A stretch of DNA of 64,000 bases from CAZWRV01 sp964636325 (GTDB taxonomy: Bacteria; Verrucomicrobiota; Lentisphaeria; Victivallales; GWF2-50-93). The notes below the pieces were generated by a model. That model saw only the letters and a program-made list of their open reading frames with translations, searched no databases and was not told where the DNA came from. The stretch is taken from positions 1 through 64,000 of the forward strand of contig CAZWRV010000002.1 in assembly GCA_964636325.1 (NCBI GenBank), in the 5' to 3' direction. The position numbers were made by a program, and so were the translations under genes. Positions 8,997 to 16,974 of the stretch are shown piece by piece (the stretch's first letter is position 1; each line of letters starts with the position of its first letter).

Positions 8997-10097
8997 ATGG
9001 GACTGCTGAAGACAATCAGAATATCGCATAAGCGCCACATTGAGGACGAGCTGAGGAGGCAGATACTCCGCGGCACCTACCCTCCGGGATCGCGCATACC
9101 CCCCGTGAAGGAGCTTGCGGAGCGCTTCGGGATCTGCGTGGCGACGGTGCAGAAGGCCCTTGACAGGCTGGAGAGCCAGGCGTTCATAGTCCGCAGGCAC
9201 GGGTCGGGCACCTTCGTGCGGGAGCGGCCGCGGGAGCTGACGATGGCCGACGCCGTGGCCCTATGCATGATCACCGGCGGCCATGTCCATTCCGAGCTTT
9301 ACCGGCTTTTGAACATCGGGCTTCAGAACGCGGGCAGGATCGTCTTCTCCTTGGACATCAACGACGAAGACGTCGTCCGCCGCCTGCGCCAGCTCTATGT
9401 CTCCGGCGTGCCGGCCTTCATAGTGTTCGGCTCGCCCTACCGGCGGCAGATATATCCGGCGATAGAGGAGTTCGTGGACGCCGGGCGCAAGGTTATCGGC
9501 ATCCTGGACTGGCGCGTGGACGCCCTCCAAGGACGTATCTCAAAGATACTGGTGGATCACGAGGAGGGCGGACGCGATGCCGCCGGGCATCTTTTCAGGC
9601 GCGGGCACCGGAGGGCGCTGCTGCTCGGGTCGTCCACGATGATAGCGGACTTGAGGCCGGAGACTCCGGCCCGGCTGAGAAACCAGGGATTCGGCTTCGT
9701 CCAGGAATGGGAAAGGCTCGGCGGAAGCTGGTCTTCCTTGGAAAGCTACAGCCCCGAGGGGGAGCCGTATCCCACCCCGCTCCTTGATGCGGAAAAGCTT
9801 CGCGCCGAGTTCGCGGCGGAGCCGCATCCCACTGCGGTATTCGGCATCCGGGACGTAGAAGCATGGGTCTGCCAGAACATAATTTCCGAGCAGATTCCGG
9901 GTCTGCGGGGCAAGATTGAAATCTTCGGCTACGGCGGAACACCGTGGAGCCTGGCCGGCCATCCGCCGTTCTCGACAATGGACTTCGACCTGGAGGCCGT
10001 CGCCGAGGCTGTCTGCAGTACTCTTGAAACCAAGTCCTCAGAGGCAGGAGCCTTGCCTGTCACGAAGATGATCAAGCCCCGGCTCGTCCTGAGGTGA
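8997..10097 (+). CDS. GntR-HTH / LacI-type sugar-responsive regulator
   Basis: A 366-residue cytoplasmic regulator. Residues about 8-80 are a GntR winged helix (DELRRQILRGTYPPGSRIPP, ATVQKALDRLESQAFIVRRH, GSGTFVRERP). Residues 90-366 resemble a LacI/periplasmic-binding-protein effector domain (AFIVFGSPYRRQIYPAIEEF, KILVDHEEGGRDAAGHLF). Such hybrids usually bind sugars or sugar phosphates. The gene is divergent from the giant secreted gene at 4725-8843, with a 153-bp shared AT-rich gap holding two matching 15-bp sites. The ATG at 8997 has no clear ribosome site, but no later start keeps the HTH. Confidence 0.85.
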   Translation: MGLLKTIRISHKRHIEDELRRQILRGTYPPGSRIPPVKELAERFGICVATVQKALDRLESQAFIVRRHGSGTFVRERPRELTMADAVALCMITGGHVHSELYRLLNIGLQNAGRIVFSLDINDEDVVRRLRQLYVSGVPAFIVFGSPYRRQIYPAIEEFVDAGRKVIGILDWRVDALQGRISKILVDHEEGGRDAAGHLFRRGHRRALLLGSSTMIADLRPETPARLRNQGFGFVQEWERLGGSWSSLESYSPEGEPYPTPLLDAEKLRAEFAAEPHPTAVFGIRDVEAWVCQNIISEQIPGLRGKIEIFGYGGTPWSLAGHPPFSTMDFDLEAVAEAVCSTLETKSSEAGALPVTKMIKPRLVLR

Positions 10098-10133
10098 CTG
10101 CGACCTTTTGATATGGATTTCTGCCGTTCAGAC

Positions 10134-10162
10134 TTGCTTTGATAATAAAGCGATATTATAAT
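10134..10162 (+). promoter_or_regulatory. Promoter of the toxin-antitoxin operon
   Basis: TTGCTT (10134-10139) and TATAAT (10157-10162) are 17 bases apart. A perfect 10-bp palindrome, ATGATATCAT (10161-10170), follows the -10 box and is a likely site for the antitoxin-toxin complex. Confidence 0.6.
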
Positions 10163-10190
10163 GATATCATAAGTGAATCCGAGGTTCGAT

Positions 10191-10418
10191 ATGCCGTCTC
10201 TCTTCCTGCGAAATTTTTCAGAACAACTCCATCGAAAGCTGCGTATCGAGGCTGAAATGCATCACCGTTCCATGAACCGGGAGGCGATCTCGATTCTTGA
10301 AAGAGAACTCGGCAAGGCAGAAGTGCCGCCGCTTCCACCTCCTGTGAAAGGAAAAAGGCCTGTAAAACCTGAATGGGTTGTGAGAGCAATACGGAAAGCC
10401 AGGGATGGCCGGGCATGA
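10191..10418 (+). CDS. FitA-type ribbon-helix-helix antitoxin
   Basis: A 75-residue protein. MPSLFLRNFSEQLHRKLRIE, then HHRSMNREAISILERELG, is the short Arc/FitA-like ribbon-helix-helix fold that binds operator DNA; the Lys/Pro-rich tail would wrap the toxin. ATG 10191 is chosen over GTG 10173 because GAGG lies 6 bases before it. The stop overlaps the toxin start (ATGA), so the two are translated together. The palindrome at 10161-10170 is the likely autoregulatory site. Confidence 0.8.
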   Translation: MPSLFLRNFSEQLHRKLRIEAEMHHRSMNREAISILERELGKAEVPPLPPPVKGKRPVKPEWVVRAIRKARDGRA

Positions 10419-10882
10419 TAGTCGTTGACGCAAACGTAATAATATATCTTGTCCGTGAGACGGCGTTCACGCCACTTGCTAGAGAAGCATATGATAAAGA
10501 CCCCGACTGGACGGCCCCAGAAATATGGGAGGCCGAGGTTTTAAACGGTCTTCTGATGGAAGTCCGGGCAGGTAGCCTGGAACTTGAGGATGCTATCCTG
10601 GCCTCTTCAAATGCGGCAGCCGTAATTGACAGAAAGTGTCATCGATTCGACCGATCAAGCGTATTGCGTACCGCGAAGGATTCCGGTTTGACCGCTTATG
10701 ACGCATGCTATGTATCCTTGGCGCGTTCGATTGGTGCCTTGCTCGTCACCGAGGACAGGCAGATAAAGGCCAAATGCCCCGATGTAGCACGCTCGCTGAA
10801 AGCCTTCCTCGACGATGGAATATCTTCCGGGATTTCCATGATTAAAGAAAAAAAATCGCCATACCGCGCAATGCGGAAATGA
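10415..10882 (+). CDS. PIN-domain toxin (FitB/VapC type) ribonuclease
   Basis: A 155-residue PIN-domain protein that should cleave RNA with Mg2+ and be held inactive by the upstream antitoxin. Acidic residues are in the expected places: Asp5 (VVDANVIIYL), Glu41 (EAEVLNGL), Asp96 (LTAYDACYV) and Asp114 (LVTEDRQ). The ATG at 10415 overlaps the antitoxin stop. The length is about 15 residues above usual because of a basic tail (IKEKKSPYRAMRK). It looks intact, unlike the second toxin at 12722-12946. Confidence 0.85.
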   Translation: MIVVDANVIIYLVRETAFTPLAREAYDKDPDWTAPEIWEAEVLNGLLMEVRAGSLELEDAILASSNAAAVIDRKCHRFDRSSVLRTAKDSGLTAYDACYVSLARSIGALLVTEDRQIKAKCPDVARSLKAFLDDGISSGISMIKEKKSPYRAMRK

Positions 10883-10936
10883 CATGAAATCAAGATTGCT
10901 AGCCGCTTCCGCCGATGATAGGCCTGCCCTACATAC

Positions 10937-11998
10937 TTATGTGTTTTGATTTTTTTCCAGGAAGTCCTGGACGTCGACGATCTTTCCGGTGTGTGCGCTT
11001 TCGATCGCGGCGAAGAGGAGCGCGCAGCACTGGATGTTGTCGTCGATGGTGTTCTGCGGAGCCGGTCCGCCGTTGAGCCAGTTCACGAAGAGTTCCGCGA
11101 GCCAGGCGTTCGTCCAGACGGGCTGTCCGAGCAGCGGCAGGTCCTCGGCGAGGGGACGGCCCCAAGAGTCGCCCCGTAGGACGCGCAGCCAGCGGCGGTC
11201 GAGCTCGAGGGTTCCGTCGCGGCATTCGGCGCGGACATAATCGTTGCCCCATCCGTTCATCGTGCTTGCGTTGGCCTTCGCTCCCTCGTAGAAGCATTTC
11301 ACACCGTTTTCCATCTCCATGAGTATCAGCCCGGTCGAGTCGCCCGCATATTCGCCCCATGGGGGATTCCATGTGACGGCGTGGACTGTCTCCGCGTTCG
11401 AGCCGCTGATTGCGCGCAGGATGTCGAAGTGGTGGACAGTCCCCTCGATGAGCAGGGGATCCGCTATCTCGTGCCGGAACTTCCCCCAGCTTCCGAACTT
11501 CCTGCAGTTGTGGGTGAAGCGGTGGACGAGATAGTTGAGCGGGCCGTATTTTCCGCTCTTGACCGCGGCCTCGAGCGACTGCTTGTCCTGGTCGAAGCGG
11601 TGGCTCATGGTCACAGCCATCTTCCTACCGGCCGCCTTGACCTTGCGGCGGATCCTGCAGCACGCCTCCATCGTGTCGGCGACCGGCTTCTCCGAAAGGA
11701 TGTGCATGCCCTTGGCTAGAGCCAGATCGACGATCTGCTCATGGAACTTCGGAGGCACCACGATGATCGCGAAGTCGGCGTCGTTCTCCGCGAAGGCCTT
11801 CGCCGCATCAGTGTAGCATTTCTCCTTCGGCAGATGGTACTTCTCCATCGCCGCGGGTAACGTCGCCGGATTGATGTCGGCCACGGCGGCGGCCTCCGCG
11901 ACCTTGAGCTCGTCGATCAACCGCGGCATGACCGCGTTCAACCAGTGCCCGCCGAATCCGCCTACTCCGACCTGTATGAACCGCTGTTTTTTACCCAT
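10937..11998 (-). CDS. Gfo/Idh/MocA family oxidoreductase
   Basis: A 353-residue NAD(P)-dependent oxidoreductase. The Rossmann motif FIQVGVGGFGG is at residues 7-17, and the family's EKP motif (ILSEKPVADT) is near residue 100. The C-terminal alpha/beta domain has the usual lid region (DILRAISGSNAETVHAVTW). Substrates in this family are sugars, inositols or glycosides; the substrate here is not evident. AAGGAG lies 6 bases before the ATG. The cupin gene lies 30 bases upstream on the same strand, so they probably form one transcript. Confidence 0.9.
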   Translation of the reverse strand: MGKKQRFIQVGVGGFGGHWLNAVMPRLIDELKVAEAAAVADINPATLPAAMEKYHLPKEKCYTDAAKAFAENDADFAIIVVPPKFHEQIVDLALAKGMHILSEKPVADTMEACCRIRRKVKAAGRKMAVTMSHRFDQDKQSLEAAVKSGKYGPLNYLVHRFTHNCRKFGSWGKFRHEIADPLLIEGTVHHFDILRAISGSNAETVHAVTWNPPWGEYAGDSTGLILMEMENGVKCFYEGAKANASTMNGWGNDYVRAECRDGTLELDRRWLRVLRGDSWGRPLAEDLPLLGQPVWTNAWLAELFVNWLNGGPAPQNTIDDNIQCCALLFAAIESAHTGKIVDVQDFLEKNQNT

Positions 11999-12028
11999 AT
12001 GAAACTCCTTGCCATGATTTATTGCACG

Positions 12029-12667
12029 CTATTGCCTATCAATCATTTGCATAGCCTTGCCGTGCTGCGGCTCCCAGAGGTGGCCGGTGCGCTTCCCACC
12101 TTCTAGGGTGCCTTCGAACCAGACGGCCCGCAGCGGGTTTCCACCTTTGAGCGAGACGACATCGTGATGCCAGCCCATGCCGGTGGCGACGCAGTCACCC
12201 GGCTTCACGTCGTAGAGTTTCCCCTCGCTGGCCACGGCCGCCTCTCCCTCGAAAACCAGCCAGTATTCGTCGCAGTCGTGGTAGTGGTTGTCGAAGCGGG
12301 TCGTCTTCTTGTAGGAGTACGGAGTGTCGTGCTTCGGAGGTTCGGCGGTCTGCACGGAGAAGATGCCCGAGCTGGTTATGGACTTCCATCTGCCCATGAG
12401 GCGGCAGATCAGAGGCTCTCCATGCTGGCCGCTTATGGAATATTCGGCCTTCCCGGACATGTTCAGATCGATCTTGCCGCCCTCAGTCAGAGCGATTTCC
12501 AGGCCGCCGCATGTCACTGCCACGTTGCCGCGGCAGACGATGAGCTCCTCCTTGGCGGTCCTCTTTGTGAACTGGCGTGACTCCCCAGGCTTGATCGCGA
12601 TGAATTCGAACTCCTCGAGTTCGCACCATCTCGGCGCCTGATCTTTCCCTGCTCTGAAAACTGGCAT
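12029..12667 (-). CDS. Cupin-domain protein
   Basis: A 212-residue protein with two cupin-like halves. The second half (about residues 110-200) keeps the metal-binding pattern NHYHDCDEYW...VKPGDCVATGMGWHHDV. The first half (about 20-95) has the fold pattern (EELIVCRGNVAVTCGG) without a clear histidine set. Cupins next to Gfo/Idh/MocA enzymes are often sugar isomerases or sensors; the actual activity is not known. GGAAGGAG precedes the ATG. It is the first gene of the pair with 10937-11998. Confidence 0.8.
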   Translation of the reverse strand: MPVFRAGKDQAPRWCELEEFEFIAIKPGESRQFTKRTAKEELIVCRGNVAVTCGGLEIALTEGGKIDLNMSGKAEYSISGQHGEPLICRLMGRWKSITSSGIFSVQTAEPPKHDTPYSYKKTTRFDNHYHDCDEYWLVFEGEAAVASEGKLYDVKPGDCVATGMGWHHDVVSLKGGNPLRAVWFEGTLEGGKRTGHLWEPQHGKAMQMIDRQ

Positions 12668-12721
12668 TGTTTCTCCTTCCGTGTCATGGCGTTTACAGTG
12701 TGCGCATCGGCATTATTGATA

Positions 12722-12946
12722 TCAAGGGGAAATGATGTCCAGTTTCGGAAAATATTCGTGATATCTTCCGGCATCCCGCGTCAGCAGAGTCATCCCCCTA
12801 ACCGAGGCGTGGGCGCCAATGAAAAAGTCCGGAAGAGGTGATCTCCGGACGCCGCCCTTCCTGCGATATTTCAAAAAACATTTTCCTGCCAGAAAGGCCG
12901 CCTCCCACGGAATCTGTTCCCTCTCAAAGAAGCTTGCCGGTCCATA
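12722..12946 (-). pseudogene. Truncated PIN-domain toxin remnant
   Basis: Directly after the antitoxin stop, and in the same frame, 74 codons encode the C-terminal half of a PIN toxin: FFEREQIPWEAAFLAGKCF, then SPLPDFFIGAHASVRGMTLL, then TRDAGRYHEYFPKLDII. The DFFIGAHA and TRDAGRY motifs match the third and fourth acidic motifs of VapC proteins. The N-terminal half with the first Asp and the Glu is absent and no start codon is available, so it cannot make a working nuclease. A deletion of roughly 60 codons or slightly more between antitoxin and toxin explains it. Confidence 0.75.
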
Positions 12947-13189
12947 TTATCTGCGGGTGAACGCCATTATTTCATCTGTGGAAAGCCTGGTGGTTGCTTT
13001 GCTTTTCATTCCGGCTATGACCTGGGCTGCGATCGCGCCTCTGTTTTTCCGCTTCAGCCGCCTGAATGGTGAAAGAAGCGCAACTGGCCTTCCATTCCTG
13101 CAGATCGTCACCTGTTCCCCGGAGTTTTCAACCTTAAAAAGAAGAGCCGAAAGGTTTGTTTTAGCCGCATGGGTATTGACTTGTATCAT
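12947..13189 (-). CDS. Phd/YefM-type antitoxin, orphaned
   Basis: An 80-residue protein. The N-terminal MIQVNTHAAKTNLSALLFKV, then GEQVTICRNGRPVALLSPF, is the classic Phd/YefM DNA-binding and dimerisation fold. The C-terminal tail (MKSKATTRLSTDEIMAFTRR) would normally contact the toxin. The partner downstream is truncated, so this is either a relic or a protein acting in trans against related toxins. It lies 2.3 kb from an intact toxin-antitoxin pair of another type. Confidence 0.8.
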   Translation of the reverse strand: MIQVNTHAAKTNLSALLFKVENSGEQVTICRNGRPVALLSPFRRLKRKNRGAIAAQVIAGMKSKATTRLSTDEIMAFTRR

Positions 13190-13406
13190 AATGGATCTGC
13201 ATCTGTTGCTTGTATAACTTAGCTTAGTCCACTTGTGAAGTAAAGCGCCATACCAGATTTCTGGCGCGGATAATTGTCTATATAAGTCGATCCGCCATGT
13301 ATCATTATGATGTGCAGATTAATGGCAGTTAATATCCATTTCTTCATCAGGCTGGAGAGTCGCTCGCACCATTTAACACGAGGAGGCCCATGACGGAAAT
13401 CTGAAA
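13190..13406. other. Intergenic gap with no recognised gene
   Basis: This gap separates the antitoxin start from the end of the acetyltransferase gene. No coding pattern, hairpin with a U tract or known repeat is visible. Confidence 0.5.
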
Positions 13407-14300
13407 CTACATGATGTCCTTGGAGACGGATTCGCCGGGGCGCGTGGATAGGCCGGGCCAGATCTTGCGGCCGGGATAGATGCTTGTGTGGATTCCGGTG
13501 TGGACGTCCTCCCCGACGATAGCCCCCAGCTTGCGGCGGCCGGTGTCGATTAGCTGTCCGTCCACGAAGGACTTCTGGTTCTTGCCGTCGTGGCGCAGGT
13601 TCGCCGTGATGGTGCCGGCGCCGAGGTTAGTGTTCCTGCAGATTACGGAGTCGCCGACGTAGCTGAGGTGGCCGACGCTGACATTCTCCATGAGGATGGA
13701 GTTCTTTATTTCAACCGCGTTCCCCACATGGCACCCGTCGCCGATGGAGGTGTTGCCGCGGATATAGCAGTTCGGGCCTATCTTGCAGTCCTTCCCTATC
13801 ACCGCATTGCCTTCGACGTATGTGCCGGGCAGGAGGACGGAACCTTTGCCGACCACGACATGTCCGTCGATGTTGACACCCTTCCGGATTTCGCCCTTGA
13901 TCTTGTCCTTGTCCAGGGCGCCGACCAGCTCGGCGTTGACCTCTATCAGATCCCAGGGGTAAGTGATGAGGATGGACTTCCCGTCTATAGGAGATTTCTC
14001 GGCGAACTCGTCGATGCGGCCGTCCTTGGACGCCCATGCGGCCGGGATGCCCGCGGACGAAAGGAAGACCGACGGCGCCGTTGACTCCGCCAGCTTCTCC
14101 GCGAGCTCCAGCGAAGGCCAGAGGCGCTCGATGACGGAGATGGTCATGCCCTTCTTGCCGAGGAACTGCGAAATTCGCATTTCGATCGCCTCGGCCAGGG
14201 GCGTGTTGGCGACAGGCAGCTCGCCTATCCTCATGGCGCATGTGACAGGGTGCAGAGAGGTGAGGGCGCCCGATTCCACAACGATAATCCTTTTTTCCAT
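13407..14300 (-). CDS. GlmU-type acetyltransferase (left-handed beta helix)
   Basis: A 297-residue protein. Residues about 1-120 are a reduced N-terminal domain; residues 135-290 form hexapeptide-repeat turns (VVVGKGSVLLPGTYVEGNAV, CKIGPNCYIRGNTSIGDG). The segment GHLSYVGDS and the later NLGAGTITAN match the acetyl-transfer site of GlmU, with His211 in the place of the catalytic histidine. The N-terminal part lacks the usual GlmU uridylyltransferase signature, so only acetylation of glucosamine-1-phosphate is supported. The ATG at 14300 overlaps the glmM stop by one base (TGATG), so the two steps of UDP-GlcNAc synthesis are translationally coupled. The frame remains open upstream, but that is a shadow of glmM. 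Confidence 0.8.
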   Translation of the reverse strand: MEKRIIVVESGALTSLHPVTCAMRIGELPVANTPLAEAIEMRISQFLGKKGMTISVIERLWPSLELAEKLAESTAPSVFLSSAGIPAAWASKDGRIDEFAEKSPIDGKSILITYPWDLIEVNAELVGALDKDKIKGEIRKGVNIDGHVVVGKGSVLLPGTYVEGNAVIGKDCKIGPNCYIRGNTSIGDGCHVGNAVEIKNSILMENVSVGHLSYVGDSVICRNTNLGAGTITANLRHDGKNQKSFVDGQLIDTGRRKLGAIVGEDVHTGIHTSIYPGRKIWPGLSTRPGESVSKDIM

Positions 14301-15649
14301 CAGCACAGCTCCTTCTCGACGGCGGCCTTTAGCTTGGCGGTCCAGTGCGCCACCGCGGACGCGCTCTTCGCTTCGACAAGTATCCTGATCTTGTTCTCGG
14401 TGCCTGAATAGCGGACCATCGTCCGGCCGCTGTCGCCGAGCGCCCTCGCGCATTTCCTGACGGTATCCCTTACGAGCGGAAGGCTCTCTATCGGGATCTT
14501 GCTCTTCACGTGGATGTTGGTAAGCTTCTGGGGATATTCCTTCATGAAGTTGGCCAGCTCGGAGATGCCCTTGTTCTTGCCGATCATGAGCTTGAGGACG
14601 TGCAGGGCGGAGATGATGCCGTCGCCCGTGGTGACGTAGTCCATGAATATAATGTGCCCGGACTGCTCGCCGCCGAGGTTGAACTGCCTCTTCCTCATGA
14701 GGTCGATTACGTGGCGGTCGCCGACGTCCGTGACCTCCACGCGGATCCCGGCCATCTTCATGGCGTCGTGGAGGCCGAGGTTGGTCATCGTCGTGACGAC
14801 GACAGTGTTCTTGGCGAGCCGGCGGCGCTCCTTGAAGTCGAGCGCGCATAGCCCGATTATGCGGTCCCCGTTGACGATCCTTCCCCTGTTGTCGCAGAAG
14901 ATCACCCTGTCCGCGTCGCCGTCCAGCGCGATGCCGAGGTCGGCCTTGTGCCTGACGACGAGGGACGAGATGGTCTCGGTGTGAGTCGCCCCGCAGCCGT
15001 GGTTGATGTTGTAGCCGTCCGGTTCCGTGCCTGCCTTGATGACTTCCGCGCCCAGCTCCTTGAAGATCAGCGGGGCGATGAAGTATGCGGCGCCGTTGGC
15101 GCAGTCGAGGACTATCTTGAGACCCTTGAGGCTCTGGTTCTGGATCGAGCTCTTCGCGAATTCGATGTATCTGCCGCGCGCGTCGTCGATGCGGTACGCC
15201 TTGCCCATGAGCTGGGTGCTTATGTGTTCGCTGGTGATCTCGCCGCCGAGGACGTGCTCTTCGATCTTCTCCTCCGTCTCGTCGGGAAGCTTGAATCCGT
15301 CGCCGCCGAACACCTTGATGCCGTTGTCGTCGGAGGGGTTGTGCGAGGCGGTTATCATGATGCCGCAGTTAGCGTTCATGGACTTGGTGAGGTGCGCGAT
15401 GCCGGGCGTCGGCAGAGGCCCGATCTCCAGGACGTCCATGCCCATGCTAATGAGCCCGCTCGTGAGCGCCGTCTCGAGCATGTAGCCGGAAAGGCGCGTG
15501 TCCTTGCCGAGCACCGCCTTCGCCGACCCGTGCCCGCTCGCCCCGAAGACGTGCGCGATCGCCTTGCCCACCTGAACCGCCATCTCGGGCGTTATCGGAT
15601 AGCTGTTCGCCTTCCCCCTGATGCCGTCCGTTCCGAAAAGCTCTCTCAT
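14300..15649 (-). CDS. glmM: Phosphoglucosamine mutase
   Basis: A 449-residue enzyme that converts glucosamine-6-phosphate to glucosamine-1-phosphate for cell-wall and LPS precursors. It begins MRELFGTDGIRGKAN, typical of the family. The phosphoserine loop is GIMITASHNPSDDNG, with Ser102 at the position known in GlmM. The metal loop is LDGDADRVIFCD (about residues 240-250), and the C-terminal phosphate loop is MVRYSGTENKIRILVEA. ATG 15649 with GGAAGAGG upstream is preferred over the longer open frame. It is coupled to the downstream acetyltransferase gene. Confidence 0.97.
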   Translation of the reverse strand: MRELFGTDGIRGKANSYPITPEMAVQVGKAIAHVFGASGHGSAKAVLGKDTRLSGYMLETALTSGLISMGMDVLEIGPLPTPGIAHLTKSMNANCGIMITASHNPSDDNGIKVFGGDGFKLPDETEEKIEEHVLGGEITSEHISTQLMGKAYRIDDARGRYIEFAKSSIQNQSLKGLKIVLDCANGAAYFIAPLIFKELGAEVIKAGTEPDGYNINHGCGATHTETISSLVVRHKADLGIALDGDADRVIFCDNRGRIVNGDRIIGLCALDFKERRRLAKNTVVVTTMTNLGLHDAMKMAGIRVEVTDVGDRHVIDLMRKRQFNLGGEQSGHIIFMDYVTTGDGIISALHVLKLMIGKNKGISELANFMKEYPQKLTNIHVKSKIPIESLPLVRDTVRKCARALGDSGRTMVRYSGTENKIRILVEAKSASAVAHWTAKLKAAVEKELC

Positions 15650-15800
15650 TTTCCTCTTCCGAATGCGTTTTGTATCGCAAAGCTGCAATATAAGGCAGCA
15701 CGGGCATAAATCAAGACGCGGGCCCCTCGCGATTTTCCGATTAAGGACTTGCAAGAAGTCCGAATGCAATTATATTACCTATAAGAGGATATGGTGCGGT

Positions 15801-16691
15801 ATGGATGTAGCTCGTCAGAACCGTCCGAACAAATTCACCTTGATCGAACTGCTCGTGGTGATAGCCATCCTCTCGATCCTGATGGCGCTGCTCCTGCCCG
15901 CGCTGAAGCAGGCCAAGGACACCGCCACGCTCGCCCAGTGCACCGGCGTCCTCCACGGAATAATAACCGCCAACGCCTCCTACGCCTGCGACAGCGACGA
16001 GTTCAGCGTTCACGGCAGGGACCTGGTCGCTTCCGGCTGGCCGATTAGCGGCTACGACAGGCGTTTCTACTGGACAAAGGTCTACGACGACGACTGGGGC
16101 GATGCGCGCCCAGGCGAACCAGGCTCGGGGCGCAACGGCCCCACCGGCGTTCAGAACATCTGCCATGTGGGGCAGCTTACATTAGGGAATTATCTGCCCG
16201 CCAGAGGCATAGCCGTCGCCTGCCCTCAAGTCGAACGCAGCGAGCCGGAGAAGCCCTGGGGGGGGAAATGCGTCACGACCCCGGCTGACGCAAACATCGG
16301 GTTAACAAAACCTTTCAACGGCGGCAACTACTGGGGGAACTACGAGGAAGACTTTTATGTCGGCGGCGCGTCTTACTGCTATTACCAGACCAACTACGAC
16401 GTTCGTGGCCCGCTTATGCGCATGGTTGACAAGGATGCCAACCGCAAGGCCCTTTTCATGGACAGCGAGATGGGGTCGGCCTGCCAGCAGTTCAGCGCCA
16501 TAGTCTTCGCCGGCGCCAGCCCGCTCATCGGCTGGTCGCGCACACACAAGCCCGGCTTCAATGTCGCTTACATGGACGCGCATGTGGCCTTCTTCGTCGA
16601 TCCGGAACGCCGCATCGCGTTCTTCAAGAACCAGGGCTACAACTACGGCTCGGGCTCTCCATTGCAAAGCGGCGACTTCGACATGAAGTGA
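15801..16691 (+). CDS. Pseudopilin-like protein (prepilin N-terminal motif)
   Basis: A 296-residue protein starting at 15801. MDVARQNRPNKFTLIELLVV is followed by a hydrophobic helix ending in LLPALKQAKDT, which is the prepilin peptidase leader and N-helix of type II secretion pseudopilins. The C-terminal half has the family tail HKPGFNVAYMDAHVAFF. Proteins of this kind are highly multiplied in Lentisphaerae and Planctomycetes; their cargo or partners are not known. The frame extends upstream without a good start, so ATG 15801 is used. It is the only pseudopilin here that is not next to a GntR-type regulator. Confidence 0.85.
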   Translation: MDVARQNRPNKFTLIELLVVIAILSILMALLLPALKQAKDTATLAQCTGVLHGIITANASYACDSDEFSVHGRDLVASGWPISGYDRRFYWTKVYDDDWGDARPGEPGSGRNGPTGVQNICHVGQLTLGNYLPARGIAVACPQVERSEPEKPWGGKCVTTPADANIGLTKPFNGGNYWGNYEEDFYVGGASYCYYQTNYDVRGPLMRMVDKDANRKALFMDSEMGSACQQFSAIVFAGASPLIGWSRTHKPGFNVAYMDAHVAFFVDPERRIAFFKNQGYNYGSGSPLQSGDFDMK

Positions 16692-16711
16692 GGTATCGAA
16701 GGTTCTCGAAG

Positions 16712-16880
16712 GGTGCGGAGCAAAACTAAAAGGCCGCAACCGCCTTGCGGCGAGCATCTTTGGGCCGTATTTTTCCGTTCCTTCCTCGGACTACATTCAT
16801 GCCGCCACTCGGTCGGAACAAAAAAATCCAATCCCAAATCTTGCTTGTCAAAATGTAAGTTTTCACGCTAAAGGAGTATC
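16712..16880 (+). repeat. MITE-like element B, copy 1
   Basis: The core, about 16733-16840, is nearly identical to the reverse complement of 54555-54680 (for example GAGCATCTTTGGGCCGTATT). The right end (GTCAAAATGTAAG..TTTCACGCTAAAGGAGTAT) matches the terminal inverted repeat of copy 2. The left end has diverged. The rest of this 283-bp gap has no gene. Confidence 0.75.
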
Positions 16881-16974
16881 TTGAATTCCAGCTGTCCGTC
16901 TGTATCTTTTTTCAACTTTGGAACCTTTTGCTGTTTTGTTGGTTTTTTAGACATGGCATATTAGGACATTTGGC

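Noticed and set aside
10883..10936. Terminator between the toxin gene and the convergent oxidoreductase gene
   Set aside because: No stem with a U tract is visible in this short gap.
14301..14849. Upstream extension of the acetyltransferase frame to 480 residues
   Set aside because: The added part is Arg/Gln-rich and lies entirely within glmM. The ATG at 14300 overlaps the glmM stop and starts a proper domain.
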